Positions 1 to 5,314 of a stretch of 5,323 nucleotides of DNA are shown here, piece after piece (the first letter of the stretch is position 1; each line of letters starts with the position of its first letter). Source of the stretch: Clostridium sp. GTDB lineage: Bacteria > Bacillota > Clostridia > Clostridiales > Clostridiaceae. The position numbers and the translations under genes are program-made. The stretch lies in contig JAHAIU010000206.1 of NCBI GenBank assembly GCA_018372555.1, positions 1 to 5,323 on the forward strand, given 5' to 3'. The notes below the pieces were generated by a model. It saw only the letters and a list, made by a program, of their open reading frames with translations. It did not search any database and was not told the DNA's origin.

Positions 1-57
1 CTTAAAAAGATTTGATTTCTTAGTATCCATTTCTACTATTTCATTTTGTAAACTCAT
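1..57 (-). CDS. 5' end of an unidentified gene (partial, runs off left edge)
   Basis: An ATG at 57-55 opens a reading frame that stays open for 19 codons to the window edge and reads MSLQNEIVEMDTKKSNLFK. A strong Shine-Dalgarno sequence, GGGGAG at 72-67, lies 9 bases upstream of the ATG, and an extended -10 promoter lies just above it, so this looks like a genuine gene start and not a chance frame. The visible N-terminus is polar and charged, with no signal peptide or membrane segment so far. I do not recognise the family, and 19 residues are too few to assign one. The gene is preceded by the MATE gene's terminator and about 370 bases of non-coding DNA, so it is probably its own transcription unit. 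Confidence 0.7.
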   Translation of the reverse strand, partial: MSLQNEIVEMDTKKSNLFK

Positions 58-92
58 AAAAGCTTTCTCCCCTTAAATTTAAATTTTTTCAC

Positions 93-101
93 AATATACC
101 A
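93..101 (-). promoter_or_regulatory. Candidate extended -10 promoter for the partial left-edge gene
   Basis: Read on the minus strand, the site is TG-g-TATATT, a TGn extended -10 with a 5/6 match to TATAAT. Transcription would begin near 86 and give a leader of about 30 bases that includes the GGGGAG ribosome site at 72-67. I see no good -35 at the usual distance, which extended -10 promoters can tolerate. In DNA this AT-rich, chance matches are common, so this is a moderate call. Confidence 0.35.
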
Positions 102-425
102 TGTAATTTTTGAGAAATATCATAACTATCTAATTTAAAATTCATTTAATAAGCATCTATAAATTATACTTTTTATTAATCAAAATATTCCAGTTACTAA
201 TTTGCTTATATTATCTCTAACTCTAAAATAAAAAATAGATGATTATAAAGTATTAACCATTCTACCTTTATCATCTACTATTAGAATATTTAATTTTCTA
301 TAATACTAAAAATTAACTTATAAAATCATACCGCTTAATATCTTGAGCTCATTGATTCTTTAAAATAAATCATTTATCGAAATCTATTCTTATGAAAGCT
401 TTATATTTACTATTTATTTGCTCAT
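102..425. other. Intergenic stretch with no supportable gene
   Basis: Stop codons interrupt all six frames at short intervals and no start has a ribosome site. An imperfect inverted repeat is present (TAGATGATTATAAAG at 236-250 against CTTTATCATCTA at 266-277), but it is AT-rich, has a bulge and lacks a U-run, so I do not call it a terminator. On the minus strand, positions 299-243 read RKLNILIVDDKGRMVNTL then stop. This resembles a fragment of a receiver or PAS domain but has no flanking support (see findings). Confidence 0.6.
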
Positions 426-452
426 AAAAAAGAAGCTAGTTTCCTAGCTTCT
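426..452 (-). terminator. Rho-independent terminator after the MATE gene
   Basis: On the minus strand a perfect 9-bp stem, AGAAGCTAG / CTAGCTTCT (452-444 and 439-431), closes a GAAA tetraloop and is followed at once by a run of T residues (430-426, continuing the T of the stem). GAAA is a stable GNRA loop. The plus strand lacks a T-run after the stem, so it works in one direction only. It lies about 115 bases after the MATE stop codon with no gene between, so it should end that transcript. Confidence 0.9.
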
Positions 453-565
453 ATACTTCAGAAATAACTATTTCATTACTTTCTAATTTAAAACAATTCC
501 ATCTTATTCATTTAAAACTTACGTCAAAATTATAAATTAAAACTGCTATATGCTAATATTAAATA

Positions 566-1918
566 CTATGCTATCTTTATAGAATCTATAAATTTCATTT
601 TTTTATAATAATAAAGTCCTAGTGGAATTGCTGCTGCAATCCAAGCTATAGGATCAGATAAACATATTCCCGTATATCCTATAAAGCTAGGTAATGTGAA
701 AGCAACTATTGCCCTTGCTATAAGCTCGAAAGCGCCTGCCATCATAGGAACAAAGGATTCACCCATTCCTTGAAGAGCATTTCTATATATAAATATTAAT
801 CCTAAAGGAATAAAGAATATTGCTGCGTAATTTAAACATTCTTGTGCATAAGCTAATATGGCTACATCAGGGTTATTTATAAATAGCCCAACAAAGAACT
901 TTGCACCGAAAACTAATATAAGTCCTGCAATAATACTAGTTACTATAGATATTTGAGTACATTTCTTTACGCCTTCTTTTATACGGCCATAGTTTCTTGC
1001 TCCTAAATTTTGTCCACAATAAGTTGCCATTGTAACTCCAAAAGTAATCGCTGGTTGCATTACTATTTGTAATACTTTAGAAGCTGCTGTGTATGCTGCA
1101 ATCACTTTAGATCCAAATACATTTAAGGCACCTTGTACTGTCATTATTCCAAGAGCAGTTATAGAAAACTGTAATGCCATAGGAATTCCTATTTTTAAAT
1201 GCTTTATATACACTCTCTTTTTAACTTTAAAGTCTTCTTTTTTAAGTCTTAATATCTTATATCTTTTATATGTATATATTAAACATAAAATACTTGAAAC
1301 TGCCTGAGATATAATAGTTGCATATGCTGCCCCTGCTACTCCCATATTAAAATTAACTATAAATACTATATCTAAAACTATATTTAAAATAGAAGCTATT
1401 ATTAAGAAGTATAATGGAGTCTTACTATCTCCTAAAGCTCTTAATATACTTGCTAAAATATTATAAGCAACAGTTGCAATAGTACCTGCATAAATAATTA
1501 TAATATATGTATAAGCATCATTTATTATATTCTCTGGAGTATTCATCAAATTAAGTAATGGTCTAGCAGAAACCATACTTATTATTGTAACTATAATAGC
1601 TGTCATTAAAGATAATACTAGAGCACTTGATGTAGCTTTTTTAAGCCCTTCTTCATCCTTAGCTCCAAATCTTTGAGATACTAAAACACAAAATCCACTA
1701 GATAGCCCAACAACAAAGCCATTTATTAAAAACCCCATAGATCCAGTAGACCCAACAGCTGCTAAGGCATCTACCCCTACAAATCTACCTACTATTATTG
1801 TATCTACCATACTGTAAAATTGCTGAAATATATTTCCTATAAGTAATGGTATTGAAAATACTAGTATAAGTTTTACAGGATTCCCAGTTGTCATATCTTT
1901 TGTTAAATTCTTATCCAT
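566..1918 (-). CDS. MATE-family multidrug/cation antiporter
   Basis: Integral membrane transporter of the multidrug and toxin extrusion family, which exports organic cations or drugs in exchange for Na+ or H+. The 450-residue length fits the usual 12-helix fold of two MatE halves. The N-terminal half has the typical opening around residues 15-60 (IPLLIGNIFQQFYSMVDTII, then VGRFVG and LAAVGS). The two halves show the expected internal pseudo-symmetry: LRALGDSKTP near 159-168 matches RNALQGMGES near 379-388, and GFCVLVSQRFGA near 75-86 matches GVTMATYCGQNLGA near 294-307. The frame also allows an ATG at 1927, but GGAG at 1932-1929 would then be only 1 base away. The ATG at 1918 has about 10 bases and gives the usual MATE N-terminus MDKNLTKDMTTGNPVK. 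The substrate cannot be told from sequence. The gene has its own promoter and terminator, so it is probably monocistronic. The reading frame is intact. Confidence 0.93.
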   Translation of the reverse strand: MDKNLTKDMTTGNPVKLILVFSIPLLIGNIFQQFYSMVDTIIVGRFVGVDALAAVGSTGSMGFLINGFVVGLSSGFCVLVSQRFGAKDEEGLKKATSSALVLSLMTAIIVTIISMVSARPLLNLMNTPENIINDAYTYIIIIYAGTIATVAYNILASILRALGDSKTPLYFLIIASILNIVLDIVFIVNFNMGVAGAAYATIISQAVSSILCLIYTYKRYKILRLKKEDFKVKKRVYIKHLKIGIPMALQFSITALGIMTVQGALNVFGSKVIAAYTAASKVLQIVMQPAITFGVTMATYCGQNLGARNYGRIKEGVKKCTQISIVTSIIAGLILVFGAKFFVGLFINNPDVAILAYAQECLNYAAIFFIPLGLIFIYRNALQGMGESFVPMMAGAFELIARAIVAFTLPSFIGYTGICLSDPIAWIAAAIPLGLYYYKKMKFIDSIKIA

Positions 1919-1928
1919 ATTCTGCATT

Positions 1929-1934
1929 CTCCTC
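1929..1934 (-). promoter_or_regulatory. Ribosome binding site that decides the MATE start
   Basis: GAGGAG on the minus strand ends 10 bases before the ATG at 1918 and 1 base before the ATG at 1927. A one-base gap does not allow initiation at 1927 in the usual geometry, so the downstream ATG is preferred. Confidence 0.75.
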
Positions 1935-1956
1935 TATATATTTTATATATATTTTA
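1935..1956 (-). repeat. Perfect 11-bp tandem duplication in the MATE leader
   Basis: TAAAATATATA occurs twice back to back on the minus strand (1956-1946 and 1945-1935), directly next to the Shine-Dalgarno sequence. It lies in the predicted 5' leader, between the start of transcription near 1977 and the ribosome site. The all-A/T sequence would leave the ribosome site unstructured. Copy-number change by slippage is possible but not shown. Confidence 0.8.
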
Positions 1957-1983
1957 TCTTTTGTTTTTAGACTTTTATCCTCG

Positions 1984-2012
1984 ATTATATAGAATACCAT
2001 TTCTTAATGAAA
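1984..2012 (-). promoter_or_regulatory. Candidate promoter of the MATE gene
   Basis: A perfect TATAAT -10 lies at 1989-1984 on the minus strand. Seventeen bases upstream, the -35 position reads TTTCAT (2012-2007), only about 3/6 to TTGACA. Transcription would start near 1977 and leave a leader of roughly 58 bases before the ATG at 1918. The -10 is strong and the -35 weak, so help from an activator or another -35 alignment is possible. Confidence 0.45.
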
Positions 2013-2132
2013 TAATAAAGTATTTTTATTTATGAATTTTTAAATATAATTTCAATTTATATACTTTACTTTTACAGAGATTTTCACTTAAAATATTATA
2101 AAATCTTAAAGTGTAAATTATTTATTAAACTA

Positions 2133-2164
2133 TTATGTTAAGTAAATATGTTATGTTAAGTAAA
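2133..2164. repeat. 14-bp direct repeat, two copies 18 bp apart
   Basis: TTATGTTAAGTAAA occurs at 2133-2146 and again at 2151-2164 without a mismatch. The pair lies between the terminator of the Met/Gly/Asn-rich gene and the MATE promoter, about 155 bases upstream of the predicted MATE transcription start. The second copy touches the foot of the terminator stem. It could be a tandem protein-binding site or a local duplication; the sequence does not decide. Confidence 0.7.
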
Positions 2165-2191
2165 ATGTAGCTGCCCAAAGGCAGCCACATT
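2161..2191 (-). terminator. Terminator after the Met/Gly/Asn-rich gene
   Basis: On the minus strand AATGTGGCTGCC (2191-2180) pairs with GGCAGCTACATT (2175-2164) around a TTTG loop. The 12-bp stem is complete with one G-U pair; on the plus strand the same position is an A-C mismatch, which favours minus-strand function. A run of four T (2165-2162) follows, shorter than ideal, but the GC-rich upper stem is strong. It lies about 48 bases after the stop codon at 2239. Confidence 0.75.
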
Positions 2192-2200
2192 AATGTAAAT

Positions 2201-2234
2201 AATAATTTTTAATTATTAATTGTGCGCTAGCACA
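2201..2234 (-). other. Two further small hairpins right after the stop codon
   Basis: Between the stop codon and the main terminator the minus-strand transcript can form TGTGC-TAGC-GCACA (2234-2221), beginning 4 bases after the stop. It can then form an all-A/U stem AATAATT / AATTATT (2217-2211 with 2207-2201). Neither is followed by a proper U-run, so they are not called terminators. Three stems in a row could protect the 3' end of the mRNA from exonucleases; that is inference. Confidence 0.5.
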
Positions 2235-2238
2235 CCTT

Positions 2239-2964
2239 TTATCTTCTTCTATGATGTCTTGAAGATCTTCTTCCACCATCATTTCCTTGGTTATTATTCA
2301 TTTGACTACTATTATTTCCCATCCCACCATTCATAGAACTTAATAACATGGAAAGTGGATCCATTTGCTGACCAGCATTACCATTGTTGCTATTCATATT
2401 ACCGTTATTGCTGTTATTGCTATTCATATTATTTGGCATACCTTGATTTCCACCCATAAGCATACCTAATAACTGGTTCATATCCATACTGTTAGTTCCT
2501 TGCTGGCCTTGAGATCCCATATTACCTTGAGGACCTTGCTGAGGATTAAGACCGTTCATAAGCATGGACAACGGATTGTTCATATTACTATTCATACCAG
2601 CATTCATATTGCCACTCATATTATTATTCATGCCGCCATTCATATTATTTTGCCCTGGCATTCCTCCACCCATAAGCATACTTAATAATTGATTCATTCC
2701 ATTGCCTTGGTTGCCTGCATTACCTTGGCCTGCTCCATTTCCCATTCCACCCATACCATTCATAAGCATGGCTAATGGATTATTTCCTTGGTTTTGCCCT
2801 AGTCTTTGTCCTCCCATTCCACCCATCATTGAACCTAAAAGCATATTCATAAGAGGATTTCCACCTAAGCCGCCCATTGGATTTTGCATGCCACCCATAT
2901 TAGGCATTCCGCCACCCATTTGACCTCCCATAAGTCCTCTAAAAAGCATATCCATCATTTGCAT
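2239..2964 (-). CDS. Met/Gly/Asn-rich low-complexity repeat protein of unknown function
   Basis: I do not recognise a family. The 241-residue product has, by hand count, 44 Met, 56 Gly and 50 Asn (62% together) and no Cys, Glu, Ile, Lys, Val, Trp or Tyr. Short Leu/Met motifs recur: MDMLFRGLMGG (4-14), NPLMNMLLGSM (36-46), NPLAMLMNGM (62-71), MNQLLSMLMGG (90-100), NPLSMLMNGL (130-139), MNQLLGMLMGG (162-172) and DPLSMLLSSM (202-211). They are joined by Gly/Asn/Gln/Met linkers that look disordered. The C-terminus is a basic tail, RRSSRHHRRR (232-241). There is no signal peptide or membrane helix. The ATG at 2964 is supported by GGGAG (2978-2974) 9 bases upstream, and a terminator follows, so the gene looks real and intact. 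Glycine codons make it visibly richer in G+C than its neighbours. It starts 77 bases after the FUSC stop and may share its transcript. Possible roles, all inference: spore-coat or other structural protein, Cu(I)/Ag(I) binding through Met clusters, methionine oxidant sink, or a condensate-forming protein. Confidence 0.85.
   Translation of the reverse strand: MQMMDMLFRGLMGGQMGGGMPNMGGMQNPMGGLGGNPLMNMLLGSMMGGMGGQRLGQNQGNNPLAMLMNGMGGMGNGAGQGNAGNQGNGMNQLLSMLMGGGMPGQNNMNGGMNNNMSGNMNAGMNSNMNNPLSMLMNGLNPQQGPQGNMGSQGQQGTNSMDMNQLLGMLMGGNQGMPNNMNSNNSNNGNMNSNNGNAGQQMDPLSMLLSSMNGGMGNNSSQMNNNQGNDGGRRSSRHHRRR
2387..2431 (-). repeat. Imperfect 30-bp repeat inside the Met/Gly/Asn-rich gene
   Basis: TTGCTATTCATATTA on the plus strand occurs at 2387-2401 and again at 2417-2431, a period of 30 bases (10 codons). 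It encodes the repeated peptide NMNSNNGN / NMNSNNSNNGN near residues 179-196. Being in frame and nearly identical at DNA level, it suggests recent growth of the linker by duplication, not only selection for similar residues. Confidence 0.65.
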
Positions 2965-3041
2965 ATGGTTTTTCTCCCTATTTTATTGCTATTACTATAT
3001 AAATATTTCTATCCATATACTTTTGCTACAAAATAGTAATT

Positions 3042-4715
3042 TTAATTTTTAATCTCAACTAAGGATTTATAAATATCATTCGCTCTTATTCTATTGTTTA
3101 TTATAAAATTGTTTTTTTCTTCCTCAGCTAACTCCAGTGATAATTTCATCTTATCATCTATAAACCCAGTAATAAGATAAAGATTCCTTACACTATAATC
3201 ATTATGATCTTCTTTAATATCATACTTCATTTGTTTTATTAAAGAATTATATGTTTCAATAAGATACTTCTTCATATCATCAATCTTATATGGGAAAATA
3301 AACTTGTTAGCAAGTAAAGTTAAACTTGCACCTATTAGTACAAATAATATTCTTTTAACTACTAACTCAATAGTTCCACCAGCCATTGCTGCTGATGCTA
3401 CTGCTGATACTGTTACGCATATCATCTTCTCCCTATAATTTCTTGAAAAAGAATCCGAATATCCAGCTAATAGAATAATAGCAGATCTTGCAGTTTGATT
3501 TCTAATAACTGAGAAAGATATTAATACAATTATTCCACCAATTATAGTTGCAATAACTCTATCATTCACCCTGCTATTTGATACTTCAGAATATGGCTGT
3601 ATTAAAGAAAAAATTGTAAAGCACATCCATCTTCCTTCAGATAAATTGAATAACTTTGCTACAAATACAGTAAATGAGCCTACTATTGCTAATCGTATAG
3701 CATATCTTACTTTTGCTGAGTCAATCTTCAAATTATTTTTATGAACAAATATATTGTGAAAATGGTGTGGAATTTCACATTCTTTCCTTGTATTATTTTT
3801 TTCCTTATTATCAATAATATCTATACTTTCAACTTTCTTATAAAGAATGGTTATTATGTCAACAAACTCATTAACATATTCACCTCTTACCTTTTCGTTA
3901 TTTATATGAGACTTTATTTTATCTATATCTTCTAAATTAAAATTTCTATCTTTTATTATTTTAACTTCACTATATACATCATTTAATAAGTCAATATAGT
4001 CACTTTTATTTTCTAATTTACTAATATTATCTAAAAGTAAATTTATCCTCTCAAGTGCCCATAAAATATCTGTTGTTAATATTCCATCTTTTGTTAGATA
4101 ATAGTTGTCCACTCTTTTATCATAAATAACTCTCTTTAAGTAATTTATTGATTCTGTAATTGCAAAATTATCTTTCCCAAAGCTTTCATTCTTCTGTATT
4201 GCTATTATCTTACTTAATATATTATTACTAATATTATTTATTACCTTAGATCCAGTTTTTATTACTTTATCTTTATTTACAATAAATTGAGTTATCATTA
4301 TAAATATAGTTCCAGCTATTAATGCTAAAAACCTATTTATTAAGTCCTTACCCTCAACTGGATAAAAAATCATAAAGAAATACTGTAAACCAAAGGGTAT
4401 TACCATAGATTTTTTTAAGTTTCCACTAAGAAAATATACTATTATAAATAGTCCAATAAAGTTTAATATAATTCCAATCCATACATTTTGAATTGATAAA
4501 ACAGAAAATACTAGGCTAAATAAATTTAAAAATAATATCTTAAAAAAATTATCAACTGGCATTATAGTTAAATCTACTTCCATAAGAACTAATGCCATAG
4601 TAATTATAGTTACACCTATTAGAACATTTCCTGGTCCAAAAATTATTTTAAATAAATTCACAAATAAAATTATAAAAATGAATATTAGTGTGTTATTTAT
4701 TATTTTATTTTTCAC
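3042..4715 (-). CDS. FUSC-family membrane protein (aromatic acid exporter-like)
   Basis: Predicted inner-membrane protein of the FUSC / aromatic acid exporter superfamily, whose members (fusaric acid resistance proteins, AaeB, YccS-like) are linked to export of aromatic acids; the substrate here is unknown. From the chosen start it has 557 residues: about six hydrophobic segments between 5 and 145, a soluble, partly helical region (about 146-330), a second membrane block (about 336-475) and a charged cytoplasmic tail. The second block carries the family signature GRWMCFTIFSLIQPYSEVS, followed by an R-x-x-x-R-x-x-x-T-x-x-G-G pattern (about 361-394). This two-block layout is typical. The open frame reaches a TTG at 4742, but that codon lies at the predicted transcription start and has no ribosome site. 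GTG at 4715 has GGGAG 8 bases upstream, and the protein then starts MKNKIINNTLIFIFIILF. A 77-base gap without a clear terminator separates it from the Met/Gly/Asn-rich gene downstream. Confidence 0.87.
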   Translation of the reverse strand: MKNKIINNTLIFIFIILFVNLFKIIFGPGNVLIGVTIITMALVLMEVDLTIMPVDNFFKILFLNLFSLVFSVLSIQNVWIGIILNFIGLFIIVYFLSGNLKKSMVIPFGLQYFFMIFYPVEGKDLINRFLALIAGTIFIMITQFIVNKDKVIKTGSKVINNISNNILSKIIAIQKNESFGKDNFAITESINYLKRVIYDKRVDNYYLTKDGILTTDILWALERINLLLDNISKLENKSDYIDLLNDVYSEVKIIKDRNFNLEDIDKIKSHINNEKVRGEYVNEFVDIITILYKKVESIDIIDNKEKNNTRKECEIPHHFHNIFVHKNNLKIDSAKVRYAIRLAIVGSFTVFVAKLFNLSEGRWMCFTIFSLIQPYSEVSNSRVNDRVIATIIGGIIVLISFSVIRNQTARSAIILLAGYSDSFSRNYREKMICVTVSAVASAAMAGGTIELVVKRILFVLIGASLTLLANKFIFPYKIDDMKKYLIETYNSLIKQMKYDIKEDHNDYSVRNLYLITGFIDDKMKLSLELAEEEKNNFIINNRIRANDIYKSLVEIKN

Positions 4716-4723
4716 TGCTATCG

Positions 4724-4728
4724 CTCCC
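4724..4728 (-). promoter_or_regulatory. Ribosome binding site that decides the FUSC GTG start
   Basis: GGGAG (within AAAAGGGAG) on the minus strand ends 8 bases before the GTG at 4715. It lies inside the nine extra codons of the longer TTG-initiated frame, and no such site precedes that TTG. Confidence 0.8.
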
Positions 4729-4748
4729 TTTTCTACATCCAAGGAGAA

Positions 4749-4777
4749 ATACTATCACATTAATTTTTATAATTCAA
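4749..4777 (-). promoter_or_regulatory. Promoter of the FUSC gene
   Basis: On the minus strand TTGAAT (4777-4772, 4/6 to consensus) and TAGTAT (4754-4749, 4/6) are separated by exactly 17 bases, and the -10 carries a TGa extension. The predicted start near 4742 gives a leader of about 27 bases before the GTG at 4715. It would leave the alternative TTG at 4742 with no leader. It lies downstream of the ArsC-like gene's terminator, so the two genes should be separate units. Confidence 0.55.
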
Positions 4778-4860
4778 CAACGCTATAATTGTTAACTTTC
4801 TTTTAAGTTTTAATCAGTATTCTAAAAGGCTATATAAAAATACATCTTATATATCCATAT

Positions 4861-4888
4861 AAAAATAGGGCTGTCACACAAACAGCCC
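4861..4888 (-). terminator. Rho-independent terminator after the ArsC-like gene
   Basis: The minus strand reads GGGCTGT (4888-4882), a 7-base loop TTGTGTG, ACAGCCC (4874-4868), TA and then TTTTT (4865-4861). The stem is perfect and GC-rich and begins only 10 bases after the stop codon. A closely related but decayed copy of this sequence occurs upstream of the same gene at 5253-5278. Confidence 0.9.
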
Positions 4889-4898
4889 AAATTAAGGA

Positions 4899-5246
4899 TT
4901 AAACTTCATTAATCCATTCTTCCCAAACTTCCGCCTTAAAACCTACAGTTGCTTTTCTTCCATTTCTAACAATTGGTGTATTAATTAAAGTTTGATCCTT
5001 TAATAATATCTCTTCTTTAATCTCAACACTTCTTACATTTCCTAAATTAGATTTTATAAAATTCTTTGCCTTAGTATTTATAAGTTCATTTATACCAACA
5101 GCAGTTCTAACTGATGATAACTCCCCCTTACTTATACCCTTTTCCTTCATATCTATTAATTGATACTTTATTCTTCTTTCTTTGAAAAATCTTTCAGCCT
5201 TTTTAGTATCAAAACACTTTTTAGTTCCAAATATTTGTATATTCAT
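4899..5246 (-). CDS. ArsC/Spx-family thioredoxin-fold protein
   Basis: A 115-residue member of the ArsC/Spx/YffB family, near the family's usual 110-130 residues. The N-terminal motif is GTKKCFDTKKAERFFKER with one cysteine at position 11. It takes the place of the ArsC catalytic cysteine, but the second cysteine of the Spx CxxC is missing (CFDT). The conserved TPIVR (90-94) provides the cis-proline and anion-binding arginine, and the end reads VGFKAEVWEEW. The region after VG (51-61, INELINTKAK) lacks the arginine found there in true arsenate reductases, so arsenate reduction is doubtful and a thiol/glutathione-related or unknown role is more likely. No arsenic-resistance genes are nearby. 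The ATG at 5246 gives the family's normal N-terminus MNIQIFGTKKC. A TTG at 5273 would add nine unconvincing residues encoded by a terminator-like repeat. Neither start has a clear Shine-Dalgarno site, which is odd beside the other genes. A terminator follows directly. Confidence 0.85.
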   Translation of the reverse strand: MNIQIFGTKKCFDTKKAERFFKERRIKYQLIDMKEKGISKGELSSVRTAVGINELINTKAKNFIKSNLGNVRSVEIKEEILLKDQTLINTPIVRNGRKATVGFKAEVWEEWINEV

Positions 5247-5252
5247 AATTAA

Positions 5253-5278
5253 GTCTGTCGCACAAACAACCAAATTAA
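5253..5278 (-). repeat. Decayed copy of the downstream terminator sequence, just before the ArsC-like gene
   Basis: Aligned by eye, 5253-5278 matches 4869-4895 at 23 of 26 positions with three substitutions and one gap. The changes fall mostly in the stem arms, so only about four pairs remain, and no U-run follows. It ends 6 bases before the ATG at 5246, exactly where a ribosome site would be expected. The two copies bracket the ArsC-like gene as direct repeats. Confidence 0.75.
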
Positions 5279-5314
5279 AAATTTAGAATTAAAAATGAAG
5301 AATTATTAATGTAA
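5273..5314. repeat. AT-rich imperfect tandem repeat, period 14
   Basis: Three units in a row start with AATT: AATTAAAAATTTAG (5273-5286), AATTAAAAATGAAG (5287-5300) and a diverged AATTATTAATGTA (5301-5313). Such AATT-rich strings are common between genes in low-GC clostridia. The region lies where the ArsC-like gene's promoter should be, but I see no convincing -35/-10 pair in it. Confidence 0.6.

Noticed and set aside
236..277. Inverted repeat in the left intergenic region as a terminator or regulatory RNA
   Set aside because: It is AT-rich and bulged, with no T-run or associated gene; expected by chance at this base composition.
1089..1307. 72-codon plus-strand frame inside the MATE gene
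   Set aside because: No ribosome site or promoter, no recognisable domain, and it lies fully opposite a well-supported transporter gene.
2500..2923. Plus-strand open frames of 61 and 73 codons opposite the Met/Gly/Asn-rich gene
   Set aside because: They are antisense shadows: complement of ATG/AAT/GGN codons gives runs of His, Ile, Pro. Neither has a ribosome site, and composition follows wholly from the minus-strand gene.
2239..2964. A collagen-like or PE/PPE-like protein, or a CRISPR-like array, as explanation for the repeats
   Set aside because: There is no G-x-y periodicity of collagen and no PE/PPE signature; repeats are imperfect, unequally spaced and in frame, so they are protein repeats and not a CRISPR array.
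2991..3040. Inverted repeat ATTACTAT (2991-2998) / ATAGTAAT (3033-3040) between the FUSC and Met/Gly/Asn-rich genes as a terminator
   Set aside because: The arms are 8 bp, all but one pair in each A/T, separated by 34 bases and without a U-run; too weak to call a terminator.
3741..3935. 64-codon plus-strand frame inside the FUSC gene
   Set aside because: Its Phe/Ile/Tyr-rich translation is what antisense of an AT-rich gene gives; no ribosome site or family match.
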